A stretch of DNA of 64,000 bases from Sipunculus nudus (lineage: Eukaryota > Annelida > Sipuncula > Golfingiida > Sipunculidae): NCBI GenBank assembly GCA_026874595.1, contig CM049313.1:24054008-24118007 (forward strand), in the 5' to 3' direction. The notes beneath the pieces are model-generated. The model was not told the DNA's origin. It was given only the letters and a program-made list of their open reading frames with translations, and searched no databases. Each line of letters opens with the position of its first letter. Positions within the stretch are counted from its first letter, which is position 1. Of this stretch, positions 12,690-24,630 are shown piece by piece. Both the position numbers and the translations under genes were made by a program.

Positions 12690-13095
12690 TTAAATTAACT
12701 GGCAACCCTGTTGCCAGTAAATTTTACTGTAAAATTGCAGAGCATGTGTTTTGGAATGTTAAATAAAATAACCTATAATGTCATGTAAAATAACATGAAA
12801 TTCCAGTAAGATTACATGACGCCATGTAAAATAACACGACATTCATATAAAATCACGTCATGCAAAATAATGTAAAAATCATGAATTTCCAGTAAGATCA
12901 CATGAAATCTCATGTAAAATAACATGAAATTCCTGTAAGACCATATTGTGGCGTAACATGTATTTTACTGTAATTATTACAGTTACAGTAAAATTAACTT
13001 GCAACCCTGCTGCCAGTAAATTTTACTGTAAATTTACAAAGCATGATTTTTGGAATGTTATGTATAGTAACATGTGATGTCAAATAAAATAAAAT
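12690..13095. repeat. TTACTGTAA / GGCAACCCTG-TGCC palindromic repeat field
   Basis: Contains GGCAACCCTGTTGCC (near 12702) and GGCAACCCTGCTGCC (near 13003), each followed by AGTAAATTTTACTGTAAA, plus several copies of CATGTAAAATAACATGAAAT between them. Related modules occur at 44480-44780. The arrangement suggests a non-autonomous inverted-repeat element or its fragments. Confidence 0.6.
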
Positions 13096-14016
13096 TAAAA
13101 TACCAGAAATATTCTGTTATGTAATAGGAATGTCAATTTAAAGGGGTCCAATCACCTATCAGACCTTTATAAACTAAAGGTAATCCCTTTGAGCTGTTAC
13201 AAAAGTTTGCCAGAAAAAAACGTAGATATCACCACACACAAGCTGCTTGTTTTGTTTATAGCAATGTGTTTATAACATGTGGGGACCAAAATAAAACAAA
13301 TTTAACAAGAGCATTTGGCAGTAATTCAGAAAAGCCAGAGCTTGGCAAATGGCGTTTACCCACAAGTGACCTTTCTACCTCCGCATTTATGTTACCTAGC
13401 ACCTTAGGTTACTTGTTTTTCTTGTTTTTTATTCAACAATGCTGTATTTACAAACATGTTGTTGATAAACAAGTTCATACTTCCTTCACATAGGCCTTAT
13501 AAGGTTTCAGGACATATTTATTTATATATTTTAAGTCTGTATGTACCAAAACGCCTGTAACCAAGATTTGCTTAATTTCTTGAAGGGGTAAGAGTGACCT
13601 TTGTGCCAGGCAAGATGATTGTGTTAAATTGTATGCAACTTTTCAGGTCTTGAAACTATATATAACGTTGACATTTTTATTTGTGACCTGTTAACGGATG
13701 TCTGTGTGCATTATATGCGGAAAAACAGTCAGCTGAGCTAAAAAATGTTATTTTTACCAAGTTGCATGATAAAATAGCTGTGTTTCCATGTGCACGAATA
13801 TGCTTGAACAGGCTGAAGTGTACATACAGTTGATCTAGCAGGTCTGCCCCAGGATGTTGGAGTGACGTCATTTTATTGTTAATCCCTTAGTTCAATCAGA
13901 CCTGCGTACGCATACTAGTATACACTGATGGACACATCGAAACACCACAGTTACCAAATCATATGTGCGAATTTCCTATATATATGCATATACGCTTCGC
14001 GCACATGGAAAAACAG
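13096..14016. other. no recognised feature
   Basis: AT-rich sequence without recognisable coding or repeat structure, apart from a copy of the motif AGTCAGCTGAGCTAAAAA near 13728 that is shared with 9712 and 27688. Confidence 0.4.
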
Positions 14017-14039
14017 CTATCTATCTATCTATCTATCTA

Positions 14040-14128
<89 letters not shown>
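14017..14128. repeat. (CTAT)n followed by (AT)n microsatellite
   Basis: About seven CTAT units run directly into an (AT)n tract of more than 80 bases. Open frames across it (poly Ile-Tyr) are artefacts. Confidence 0.97.
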
Positions 14129-14130
<2 letters not shown>

Positions 14131-14860
14131 AGATTTTGTACTTTTACCGTTTTGGAGACAGTGACGCATAATACGGGCCCGACTTCAGATGGGACCATGA
14201 TCTAGATGTGTGCATGTTTTGACAGACATATCAAGATTAATAAATCTGTAGTGGATATGGTCACAATAGAAAGGAAATATGTAACTACATGGTCAATCTG
14301 TGATAATTCTTATTTTTAAACGGTTGTAATATTAATGTTCAGTTTATTTCTGTTCTGTATCTTATCTACTTGTGCTTAAAAGAATTGTATAATTGCAAAG
14401 ATATGGGTTGTTAAGAGGAAAAATGTGAAAAGATGTAAATTTCATAGAAAAAGGAAGATAAACTTATATATCATATATCTAAAATGTTTTTATATATATA
14501 AAAACAACATTTTACAACCCTTACTGAGTCATAGCTCTAATCTGAAGATTTTGAAAAGAAATCTGAAATCTTCAGTTTTTTATTTCCATGCATTAACGCT
14601 GACTGTAAACAATGATCATGCTGTAGTTTCATCTCCGACCCATTTTTAATAACTAGATTCAATCTCTGCACAAAATTATGCATATTGACCTGTTTGTTTA
14701 TTTAGGGTTAGTTGTTAATTTCAAGTATATAGGTTTTAGTACAGTTGCACATTTCAGTTCTGTAACTTACATCAAATAATCCAAACACTACCTGCCATAA
14801 ATAAAATTTCAATAGGAATCCACACTTGGGTGGGTATTTTACACACTGCGTGTGTTTATT
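14129..14860. other. no recognised feature
   Basis: AT-rich; nothing recognised on either strand. Confidence 0.4.
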
Positions 14861-14885
14861 TCACACGGACCGTGTATGTCAATTT

Positions 14886-15045
14886 AAAAACCGACCCGCA
14901 TATTTCGCAATTTTTACAAACGACCCGCATATTTGTCAATTTAAAACAAACGTCTTGCGCAGTTTTCCCTTTCAAAAGGACTTGCATCGTTGTCAATTAA
15001 AAAAAAACGACTCGCATAATTGTAATTTCAAGCGAGCTCCTATAT
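14886..15045. repeat. degenerate ~31-bp tandem repeat
   Basis: Five diverged units built on CGACCCGCATATTTGTCAAT followed by a short A-rich spacer: CGACCCGCATATTTCGCAAT, CGACCCGCATATTTGTCAAT, CGTCTTGCGCAGTTTTCCCT, GACTTGCATCGTTGTCAATT and CGACTCGCATAATTGTAATT. Confidence 0.6.
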
Positions 15046-15429
15046 ATTCATCCTATAGATGATGAATTTAAAGAAAAATGGTTGATTCGATCTTCTGAAA
15101 CCAAAGATCCAATTCCGCCATTTGCTGCTGGGTTTTTGTTGTCATCTAATCATTTGTTAGTACTCTGGCTTTATTAATACGCCTTTGCTTCTTTGTAGTT
15201 TGCTCAGCAGAACATGTAAGAATTAATAGTAAATCTGCTTAATCATTTGATATAACACCAGACGTCATGATGGGGTGGCTGTCAGGTGTTATAATATCAA
15301 AGGATTTAGGAACTTCCTAGGGTTAGATCTAACTCTATTCTTTAAATACTGCCATATTTCAATAAATTATCTTTGCAGATTTTCCCAGATTTTTCAATGT
15401 CTCCACACATTAACAACATTTATTTATTT

Positions 15430-16560
15430 GTCTGCTGGTGAGGGCAGAACCTTTAGTGCCATCAGTGGTGGACATGGCTTCGTTGCTCCCTCGGTTTCTT
15501 GTGCAGTGACAGTGGCCTGACCAGATGAGGTGTCAAGATCAATGCTTCAGCCAGGCACCGGTTCTGGCACCTCATCCGGTAGGTCATGTGACACTAAACA
15601 TTCAGCCTCAGGAGCAGCTGTGAAGGGTTCGAGATAGTGTGGTCTATGGCATTTGGATTGAATGGATAGATTTCACACTTTCTGAACCCTTCACAAATTG
15701 TTTTCATGGATAACGCCTCCTGAAAAGCAAGTTTTTATAAGCCAGAAACATTCTTCTTGTTAATACAATAAGTGGTTTTCAGGAGAAAAGCATCACTCAC
15801 TAGCCGAGAGAAATGGGCCTTCAAACTGTGGTATACTGCAACCTCTAATGGTTGAGGCAGTGTGGTATTGGGGGGGGGGGGGCATAATAAAATAACGTTA
15901 TTTTCTTTGGCTACGTCGATAAAATTAGGAGAAACGTGGGATGTATGGCCGCCTTAAAAAAGAGGTCGCTCAGATGGAGCAAAACGTGAAAAATTACGTG
16001 TAAACCATGTTAGGTAAAAATCACTGTTAATAAATCCTTAACCGCTGACACCATAAAGACAGTTTGATGGACCATTTGCGTTGTTAGGTCCACCAGGAAA
16101 TGAACTTTTAAATATTATCAAAGGAGGCAGTGCCCTCCCATCAGCAGATAGGACATTGTGTGCTGTGACATGATCAGAAGCACCACATGAATTACAAAGA
16201 ACGTTTTTGTTTGACTGATTCCACGACTTTCTTATTGATTTTATTGAGTACAATGCCAGCCTCGTCACCATTAAAATTAAAACGAGGTTTATCATTTAAA
16301 TTGTTTTCTACTACAGTAGTTTGTAACATATTGAAATAATGTTTTCATTGGCCTTGATTGCTTTTCCTCTGTCCAGCATGCCCGATTTCCTCCGCCGTAG
16401 CTGTGGGTGCCTTTTGGCGAAACCCCGACACGACCTCTTGGTAGGCCCATTGTTTCCAAAGGAATGCAGCCCAGGCCGCTTGGCAATTGTGGGGGCAACA
16501 GGGCAAACTTGTGTTTTGATAAAAGGACAATGTATTATCAGTATGCAAGTATATTGCTAG
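15430..16560 (-). pseudogene. pogo/Tigger (DDE_1, jerky-like) transposase relic
   Basis: Minus-strand reading in several frames: VAPTIAKRPGLHSFGNNGPT and GFAKRHPQLRRRKSGMLDRG (CENPB-type DNA-binding region) near 16380-16500; CNSCGASDHVTAHNVLSADG and RALPPLIIFKSSFPGGP near 16075-16195; ANGPSNCLYGVSG; and ALSMKTICEGFRKCGIYPFN with PNAIDHTISRTLH near 15630-15720. This is the order seen in DDE_1 transposases of the pogo group. The catalytic Asp motifs are not intact, stops are frequent, and a G run sits at 15871-15882. Downstream frames continue to about 15430 with weaker resemblance. Confidence 0.78.
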
Positions 16561-16599
16561 CAAATGTCTTTAGGCTGTTATGGTCCCAATAGCAGTTAA

Positions 16600-17340
16600 G
16601 TATATAGCAGAGGCACTCTTTGTCCATTAACCCTGCGCAAAATTTGTTCAGCGGACCATAGGTCATTATGATTAAGAGTTAAGGCGATAACCCTTTGTAC
16701 GTCTGTCCGGTCGTCTGTGTGTCAATTCCTTTCACAATCAAAACTTCTAACCGTCTCGAAATTTTTAACCTTGCATCCAAGGCATTTTCTTGGTAAATCT
16801 CGTTGCATTGTTATAAGCAAGTCACTGTGAAATCTATTTAGTGATTTGCGTGCATTTTGTGTGGTTTTAACACTGAGTAGCACATAAATCATACATGTTT
16901 TAGTTTTTATTGGGCTGCAAAACGAAAGCACTCAAAACGTAAATATTAAGCAACATCTGCACATATGCCATTCAACCATGTAAAATCAGCATAAACCGAT
17001 TCTTCATAACTGTTGTGGACACAAATACAAAATAACATTTTCAGCTGTTGCTTTGTGAAATTCATTTTGTAGATAAAATATTTTAGTGATGATCTTTATG
17101 AAATATGGAAAGCATAATGATCATGGAAAATTGTAACAACTTTACCAAGCGATATCTTATTTAATATCCAGGTAGGTCCTTTGTAAATTGCAGTGCATAT
17201 CAAACAGACCACTGTGTTTTGTGTGTTTAAAGCATGTTTCACCAGTTCTGAACATCATAACACAATGCGTCATTTGCAAGTCAAAGTCGGCTGAGCATTA
17301 TGGCCCATGGGCAACTTGTATCATTTATTGTTCTATTTTC
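16600..17340. repeat. non-coding repeat related to the 11.8-12.4 kb repeats
   Basis: Begins with CTGTCCGGTCGTCTGTGTGTC-like sequence near 16705. It carries CTTGCATCCAAGGCATTTTC and ATATCCAGGTAGGTCCTTTG units that resemble the AACATCCAGAGAGGTCTTTG units of the 9.8-12.6 kb element, and ends near GCTGAGCATTATGGCCCATG (17292). No coding capacity seen. Confidence 0.45.
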
Positions 17341-18799
17341 AAAATATTTTAGTTTGATGGAGGGGGACTAATGTATAACATTTCATGGGGTTTCATTTAA
17401 ACATAAAAATTTAGTAACCAGTGTGTAAAATAAGCTGTAATTAGGAGATAAGTTGTAATATTTTTACATGACTTTTGAGTACTACATGACTAAATAACAA
17501 ATATTTTCTATTGAAACTCGATCACATGTTATTTGTATAGAGTCCTATTTATTTATGATACAAACAGTGGTGAAAGGGTTTATTTAACACACATGATACC
17601 TCAGTTTTGTAAGTTGAAATATAAATGGTCTATGATATTTATAATTACCTGTACAAAACTGCTATGCTTTATAGGTTAAAATACTCTTTTCATCTTACTT
17701 TTTTTTGTCCACTAAGAAAAAAATTATATATAAGTTTCTTACCTTGTCATATCTTCATGAATGAATTGGAAAAGAACTTTATGAAGGAACATTGCTACAT
17801 GTACAGCTCCTTGATTACTTTAGTGTTATTAAGTAGTCTAGGAGCTGCCCATGTCACAATGGGTTGTATCGCTTATTCTTGGCGTTTGTCGCTCAAAATT
17901 CTGGGGTATATATTTTTCAGTCTTCTGTGACCAGCCCCTGTGTTCCGAACACTATTTTTCGAAGGTCCGAGAAAAGTCAGGGAATTTCTCTTCAAAAATG
18001 AGGCATGCTGTGATAATAAGGGAGACAATGAAAATTAAGGGAATTTTTAATGACTGGGGATTGCAATTGAAAAAAAACTTTGATTGAAAGGGTTCGGCAT
18101 TTTTTGTGAAGTTGTTGCTTATTTGCAGATATATTTTTTTTAATTTTGCATATAAATCTTAAGTAAATGTTACAGAGCATGGATAAACAACTTTAACTAC
18201 AAACAATAATTGATCGGCTAATTATGTTTCTTAGCATTAATAAACAACATTTACTACTAGTAAATTTCTATAGACAAGGCTTAAACCTACACACATTACT
18301 TCACCGTCCCCCCCCCCCTTTATGTGCTGAGTAAGGTTTTCACAGCATTACCCACTCCTTTTCATATAGTCGGGCAGAAATTTCATTGTCCCTTTGATTA
18401 AAAGTAGCTTTAAAATTAAACATATCCTTCATATTTGTATACTGAGAAGCAGTAATTAGTGTATTATTTTTGTGCTGGCTCTAGCATTATGTTGTTGAGA
18501 CTAAATATAAATTTTGTGTGTTATTTTTTCCTTGAAACCATCTGAAAGTCTTCGGATTTTTTTTTAATGCAGAGCCAATCAGATTTTACTTTATCCAGCG
18601 CAAACTGACTGGGTGTTGCCAAACCTCAAAAATCCTGCTATTTCTCACAGCGTGGAAGGTCACTGGGCCGGGAGGTCACGCGCTGTGTTCAGAGCGTATA
18701 ATGTACCATGCTAAGGCATCAATATCATAACCGATATTTAAAATTATGTGCAACATTTCATTACTTATTAAATAGTTTTATAGTTATTGTTCAACATTT

Positions 18800-18833
<34 letters not shown>

Positions 18834-18985
18834 TAGATTTTTACATCATACTCTACATGATACATATATTAGGTACTAGATCGACCATTGTCAAAACACT
18901 TATTTTTAACTAATGTCTAGAAAATATTTAGAATTTTATGATATGACACTTAAATTATTTCATGTGGTCATTTAATGTACATTTG
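17341..18985. other. no recognised gene
   Basis: AT-rich, with a C run near 18308-18317 and a short (AT)n at 18804-18831. The open frames at 17625-18087 show no recognisable domain. Confidence 0.4.
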
Positions 18986-18987
18986 GT

Positions 18988-19102
18988 TCAGGCAACTAAA
19001 ATTTCGAGTCCAGCATTCGAATAATCTTTGTCGAGATCAAAGGTGTATACAGTATTTGGCTCTCCTTCATACACTGTTGTACCATGCAGGGTAACCGGGC
19101 AC
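18988..19102 (-). CDS. isolated terminal exon of an unrecognised gene
   Basis: On the minus strand a consensus acceptor (TTTCATTGTAG) precedes an open 115-nt stretch that starts in phase 1 and ends in TGA. It encodes CPVTLHGTTVYEGEPNTVYT then FDLDKDYSNAGLEILVA. The composition is balanced and protein-like, unlike the low-complexity frames around it. No partner exon was found within several kilobases upstream (higher coordinates). It could be the last exon of a host gene lying across this region, or a transposon exon not recognised here. The family is unknown. Confidence 0.4.
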
Positions 19103-20159
19103 CTACAATGAAATGAAAAATCAAATATTATTCTGATGTAGTGTTTTTAATTTTTTTTAATATATTTTCTCTCTGTGTACGTTTATTCTCATGAAACAGG
19201 TCGAGACAAGTGCAATTAAATTTACTTAACCTACGGACTAGAATCTCATGGGTGATTAATACCTGGGTTCCTTTATTCATAAATATATTTAGACAGACTT
19301 AGTGTTTGAGTCTCAATTTTGTCTGGATTGGTCTGTGGAATTCCATGTAAACGGTACAAAAAAAACCCCAGATAAATGTTTTCTTTTCTAGAAGGCAGTG
19401 AAGGAAGTTAGTTCAGCCCTTCAAATGAATTAAGATATTTTGCTCCCGGATTCATATGTTTGAGACAAAATTTAAACAAATAACCACACAACAAATTGTT
19501 TCAGTGCAATTGAAAAATGTGTAGGAAAAGGTCAACTGCTTTATTGACTTTTCCAGCCAATTTAGTGAGTATATGTGCCAAATTTCAATTTTTTTTCATC
19601 ATCGTATCTATCCTCATCCACATCAATTACCCAAAAACATAGAATTTTGATTCTGGAAAATAAATATTTTAAATCTCGAAGAGAAATCCTTGAACTGTAA
19701 AAACAACATAATTTGGTTAGGCTGCGAAACCTGGATCATTCATCCGCAAATTCTTGAAAATTTTCCAACCAGAAATTACACAACGTCAATGTTTTTAACC
19801 TTAAGAATGGACAGAGGGATAAATCTGTAGTGACACTTGACAATTTTTCTTGTACTGTGCTGTGACATACTATTTCCAGCTTTCTATAATTTCTCATACG
19901 AATAATACCGAATAATACCACTATTTTGACCTTTAATACTTCAATCACATGCGAGTACTTGTCTCCTGTCATAAACGATATCTCTCATTCGTCTTCACAC
20001 TAGGGACAACTAGTGTTCATCTTCTTTGCACCAGTCAAGAATTGCCCAGATCTCTTTGCACCAGTCAAGAATTGCCCATATTATCTATGTGGGCAAATCC
20101 ATCATCCATCAGTTAAACGTCTTCATCTGAAACAAAACAACATGATCGGAGATTTTTCT
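19103..20159. other. no recognised gene; 30-bp duplication
   Basis: Contains a perfect two-copy direct repeat of TCTTTGCACCAGTCAAGAAT plus TGCCCA at 20023-20048 and 20053-20078. Otherwise nothing recognised. Confidence 0.45.
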
Positions 20160-20290
20160 TAACTACGGAAATAAATTCTTTTAGTCAGTGATTTCTCTCC
20201 ACTGCTCTTTGTGCGGCCTCTCTTTGTTCTTTTTTCTCCTGTTTTTTCCACTTCTCTCGGAAAATTAAGGGTCTGAAGTCCGAGGTCCTC
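20160..20290 (-). other. coding-like basic coiled-coil segment
   Basis: Minus-strand frame reads REKWKKQEKKEQREAAQRAV then ERNH and a stop. A TTTGTTTCAG acceptor-like site lies just downstream, near 20130. It resembles the charged linker of transposon-encoded DNA-binding proteins, but no family is recognised. Confidence 0.25.
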
Positions 20291-20299
20291 TGATGCTGC

Positions 20300-20304
<5 letters not shown>

Positions 20305-20330
<26 letters not shown>
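20305..20330. repeat. (TC)n microsatellite
   Basis: Uninterrupted TC dinucleotides inside an otherwise unremarkable stretch. Confidence 0.95.
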
Positions 20331-20331
<1 letters not shown>

Positions 20332-20621
20332 GCTGATTTACTCCCTGACAGCTTTAAATTAGAGTCACAATTGACTCTGCTATCCAGATCAATATTTTCA
20401 GTAGAGTCTAGACGTCTGTTCACTGGTCTCAACTATTTTCTGCTCTGGTTGCATGTTGCACTCTTTCCTTTATTCAAACAGATTATCTTGTGGTTAAGGG
20501 CACATCAGGAGATTCAGTAGAGGAAAAGTTCATAGGTGGTTGGATATCATGCTGTTTAGCCAACATATCTTCTATTTTCTTAGTACTAAAAATTCCTCCT
20601 CTTTGTCCCTGTTTGGTTTTT

Positions 20622-21627
20622 AGCCCTCAGCCCTTAGGCTGATGGGCTATTGTCGTCACCCAAGCTGTCTGTCCGTCCGTCCGTCCGTCCGGCGTCCGTT
20701 AACTTTTACCTTGTGAGCAGGATATCTTGAGAAGGATTCACCGACAAAAATTTATTTCCTCGGTAAAGATGTATATCGACAAAATCTCGGTCAAGTTCAA
20801 AGATGGGTGACCTTGACCTATTTTTCTACATTTTAGAGCCGATTATAGAAAAACCCTTATATGCTTATTACTCAGGAAACATTTAATGGATTTTCACAAA
20901 ACTTACTATGGTTATTGGGACTGATGGTCTGTACCTGCTACACGAGTTTGGTAGCGCCACCTACAATTTCTGATTTTTAATGAATTTTTATCAGAATTTT
21001 CAACTTTGGGCTTGTGAGCGGGATATCTCTAAAAGGATTCACCATAGGAATTTTATTTTTTCGGTGAAGATGTATATTGACAAAATCTCGGTCAAGTTCG
21101 AACATGGGTGACCTTGACTTATTTTTCTATGTTTTACAGCTGATTATAGAAAAAAACATTTAGAAGCTTATTTCTCAGGAACCATTGGGTGGATTTTCAC
21201 AATACTTACTATGATCATAGGGACTGATGGTCTGTAACTGCTGCACAAGTTTGGGGGCGCCAGCTACAATTTCTGATTTTTAATGAATTTTTCTTGGATT
21301 ATTCAACTTTGTCCTTGTGAGCGGGATATCTCTAAAAGGATTCACAATAGGAATTTTATTTCTTTGGTGAAGATGTATATCGACAAAATCTCGGTTCAAA
21401 GGTTGGTGACCTTGACCTACTTTTCAAGGTCACAGAGCTTATAATAGAATAAAAATTAGAAGCTTATTTTTCAGGAAGCATTTGGTGGATTGTTATGAAT
21501 CATGGTACATACCTCTCCATTTTAAATTTATAACTGAGACATGAACAGATATACATCCATGTGAGAACAGATATTTAGTACTTGTTACTGTTACCACCTC
21601 TAAACACTGTTCTTTTGGCTGAGGGCT
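20622..21627. repeat. element with 302-bp tandem repeats between short inverted ends
   Basis: Bounded by AGCCCTCAGCC (20622-20632) and its exact inverse GGCTGAGGGCT (21617-21627). After a (GTCC)n run at 20675-20692, three tandem units begin at 20711, 21012 and 21315 (period ~302). Each contains TTGTGAGCNGGATATCT, GATGTATATCGACAAAATCT, GGTGACCTTGACCTA and CACAAAACTTACTATGG-like lines; the third is truncated. No coding capacity. It resembles abundant non-coding repeats of marine invertebrates that carry GTCCGTCC runs. Confidence 0.7.
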
Positions 21628-22275
21628 TTTGTCAGCTTCTGCTGATATTCTAGTTATTATCAAGTGTTGTGTGACCTAATAAGGGCTCTCCACTTTGAGT
21701 CTACTCGGATATCGGTGAACTTGTATTCAACATCATTAATTTCTTTGGTGATATCAGCCCATACATACTTTTTCTTGTGGCTGGTTGATTTTAACCTTGT
21801 CTCGTATCTTTAATATAATGATGTCAACAGTAAAGTTACCTCCCGAGACCAATATCGGGTCTCTTCAATTGCATCCTCCTCAAAGTGGCTTACATAGAAC
21901 ATGTTAAGTCTAATCTCCAATACTCGTACACATTTTGTTCTTATAATCTCTTCTAATGATTAGGATAAAAACATGATTTTAAAAAGCATGATTTAAACAG
22001 TGATCTGAACCACGATAAACAAAATGAAAGAATTTTAAAGAAAACATGTTCAGATACTTAATGGATGGCAAAATTCATAATGTAGCATGATTTTTTTATG
22101 GTTATAGACATGCTTTTAACTCTGTATGTGTCCTGATGATGAAATACACAAGTAAAAGTACAGGATTCCAAGATACAGATGTCCACAACTTTACAGGAGT
22201 GGGGGAAACAGCAGGTTCAGAGACTTGATCAGAGAGAGCACAAAATCCAGCAAACTTGTGTATTTATAATACCGT
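21628..22275. other. no recognised feature
   Basis: AT-rich; nothing recognised on either strand. Confidence 0.4.
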
Positions 22276-22662
22276 AAATGTTCTTAGAGATACTACGACA
22301 AAATTGGGTCAAACGACCCAATTATAAAATGGTTATAACTGTTATCACTTGTTATTGTTATCACTAGTTATATGACACAAGGTAGGCAACTCAGCCAAAA
22401 CCTTTCGTGCGATAATGAGGGATGTTACGTAACAGAATCAAATCCATCCGATTTCCATTGTTTTCAACCGTCAATACAAGCTACCTTGATAACCTTTGCG
22501 GTGGTGTCTGAATTTCGACGTCGTCCATTCCAAACGGTGGCGGAAGCGGCCTTCGTTGACAGGCAAGTGATGCGCAGGGCATGACCTTACGTGACCCATC
22601 TGGAATGGCCGCCGTCGAAAGATTTTGGCTGATGTAGCATTGTAGTATCTCTAAGAACATTT
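22276..22662. mobile_element. 387-bp MITE with perfect 21-bp terminal inverted repeats
   Basis: AAATGTTCTTAGAGATACTAC at 22276-22296 is repeated exactly in inverted orientation at 22642-22662. The 345-bp interior is relatively GC-rich and has no recognised coding sequence. No convincing target-site duplication was found, so the true ends may differ by a few bases. It lies directly upstream of the YqaJ-like relic. Confidence 0.75.
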
Positions 22663-22689
22663 GAAATACGAAAACTTTAATATAAATAG

Positions 22690-23395
22690 GGATCCAAGCG
22701 CATGTGCTTTGAGGTCCACACCTCTGCCATTCAGTGGGGCATTGATATTTAGAGGAACGCGCCCTGGGGAGGCCTACTTTAATATTTGCAGTCAGTGTAA
22801 CCAGTCTTTTAAGTTCCACCACTTTGGTCTTGTTTTGTACAAGGAGCATCCTTTTATTGGTGCCACCCCAGATGGGATGGTTGGATGTTCTTGTCATGGC
22901 CATGCTGTCGTTAAGTTAAATGCCACTTCAAACATTAAGATCGAACTTTGGCAGAGGCAGCATCTACTGATCCTTATTTCTGTCTCGATGTGGAACTGTA
23001 GCTCAAAAGAAGTCATAAGTATTTTACTCAAGTTCAGTTACAGATTTTCTGTTCCAATGCTTCATTTGGGCACTTTGTGGTATTTCCCAATAAAGACCTT
23101 AGGATTATTACTGTAATACCAGATAAATGCTTTGTGGACAACGCAGTTTGCTTGTTCAGGACTTTTTATGGACATCATATCCTCCCTGAATTGGTTGCTG
23201 GGAGGTTGTCCTATGAGGTAAAATCCTCCTCTATTCCGCAGTTGTACTGCTATTACCAACTGCGATATGATTGGCTGTGACAGCAGCACTTGTCCCTATC
23301 AGTGGGTCCACCACCAGTGTGCTGGAATTAAGTGGCACCAAAGGGCAAATGGTATTGCCCAGAGTGCAAAAAAAAGAGGGTCAAACAAACCTAAG
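22690..23395 (+). pseudogene. YqaJ-type nuclease + PHD-finger protein relic
   Basis: Plus-strand reading in shifting frames. A YqaJ-like core is seen near 22830-22920: HFGLVLYKEHPFIGATPDGM followed by VGCSCHGHAVV (the family's GATPDG motif). Next come FGHFVVF-like text and NKDLRIITVIPDKCFVDNAV near 23080-23150, then GRLSYEVKSSSIPQLYCYY. The end is a PHD-type zinc finger: GCDSSTCPYQWVHHQCAG near 23270-23325 and, after a shift, PKGKWYCPECKKKR near 23340-23380. Such nuclease-plus-PHD proteins accompany transposases of the ISL2EU group in animal transposons (recalled). Relics of that transposase type lie at 4.4 and 30.9 kb. Frameshifts make this copy inactive. Confidence 0.7.
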
Positions 23396-23984
23396 TTACA
23401 GGGTTAATGTTTGACAGTGCTGTTTACACTGAATCATGTCATGAATGTATGTGTACATTCACAATGGCCCAGTACAGGGCTGTTCCTGTCATTTATATTG
23501 ACCACTGTGTAAATATTATTAGATATCATCAATGTGAATAGAAGTAAAGTGTTCCATATATGACTGTTGAGTGTTCCACATATGATGTCATGTCATGAAC
23601 ACGCACTTTGAAAAGCTCAACAGCTCTGAAAACATGTGTTTACATGTTATGTTTATTAAGTACTAAATAAATCAGCTCACCACACTATTTGACATATTTT
23701 ATTATTCAGTGCTGCACATACATGGACTATTTTGTCTATTGTTGTTACATCACAATCTTTAGATCTCTTAACCAAATTGATTAGTTGAGCACGACTTAAT
23801 ATTGCATATTTTTGTCTTAAGTTCCCACTCGTTCAATATGAATACGTCTATTTGAGATTCGACGGGAGGTTTCTACTTCTTTTGCACTTATCTGAGACTT
23901 ACCACGAGTGAAACTAGGGATGGTCATTTTAGCACCACTGGACTGCAAATTCTTCTTAAAGTGTAAAAGCTCTGTCAGCTTTTC
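23396..23984. other. no recognised feature
   Basis: Contains two near-identical short lines (GTGTTCCATATATGA and GTGTTCCACATATGA near 23549 and 23571). Otherwise nothing recognised. Confidence 0.4.
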
Positions 23985-23999
23985 CTAACAGATAGTTCA

Positions 24000-24387
24000 T
24001 ATATTAAATAGCATCACCTATTACTTTTATAATAAATCTGTCTATAAAACGTCAACAGTTCCGACTGAATACAAAATATTCAGAGTAACCGACTCTTTTA
24101 AAAATGTGCGGAAATTTGGAAGGAAATTACAGACCTGTATCAATCTTGCCAGTCATATCCAAATTTTCAGAAAGAGTATGACAAATTGTATTCATACCTT
24201 GGAAACAGATATTTGTTCGATAAGTATCGGTCTGGAACTAGGCCTGGTTTTCCACTAACAGTTGAAAATTGCCCCAACACATCTTAGAGATAAAATAAGA
24301 TTTAATATGGACAGTTGTATTTGCACTGGCATGGTATTTATAGATCTACAGAAGGCCTTTGATACTGTGGATCACAATAGTTTTAAC

Positions 24388-24395
<8 letters not shown>
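24000..24395 (+). pseudogene. LINE reverse-transcriptase relic, copy 2
   Basis: Same segment as the relic at 5.8-6.7 kb. It carries GNLEGNYRPVSILPVIS-like text near 24110 and, near 24262-24380, LRDKIRFNMDSCICTGMVFI followed by DLQKAFDTVDHN. It is again cut by an AT microsatellite before the catalytic YADD box, showing that truncation preceded duplication of the block. Confidence 0.78.
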
Positions 24396-24434
<39 letters not shown>

Positions 24435-24494
24435 TGCATGTCTCCTATTGCCCCCCCCCCCCCCCATGTTTATTTAGCTTCGCCGCCAATTCAC

Positions 24495-24527
<33 letters not shown>

Positions 24528-24572
24528 TAAAACAATTGAAAACTCCTTGTCTGAAAACTCCTTGTCTTTACA

Positions 24573-24630
<58 letters not shown>

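Noticed and set aside
14017-14205. Three overlapping Ile-Tyr-rich open frames
   Set aside because: They are translations of an (AT)n microsatellite. The same applies to frames at 24359, 29326, 36347, 40290 and 44892.
17625-18087. Two overlapping plus-strand frames (101 and 78 codons)
   Set aside because: No domain, no splice context, and the text around GTCAGGGAATTT resembles a dispersed non-coding repeat also seen near 5515-5600.
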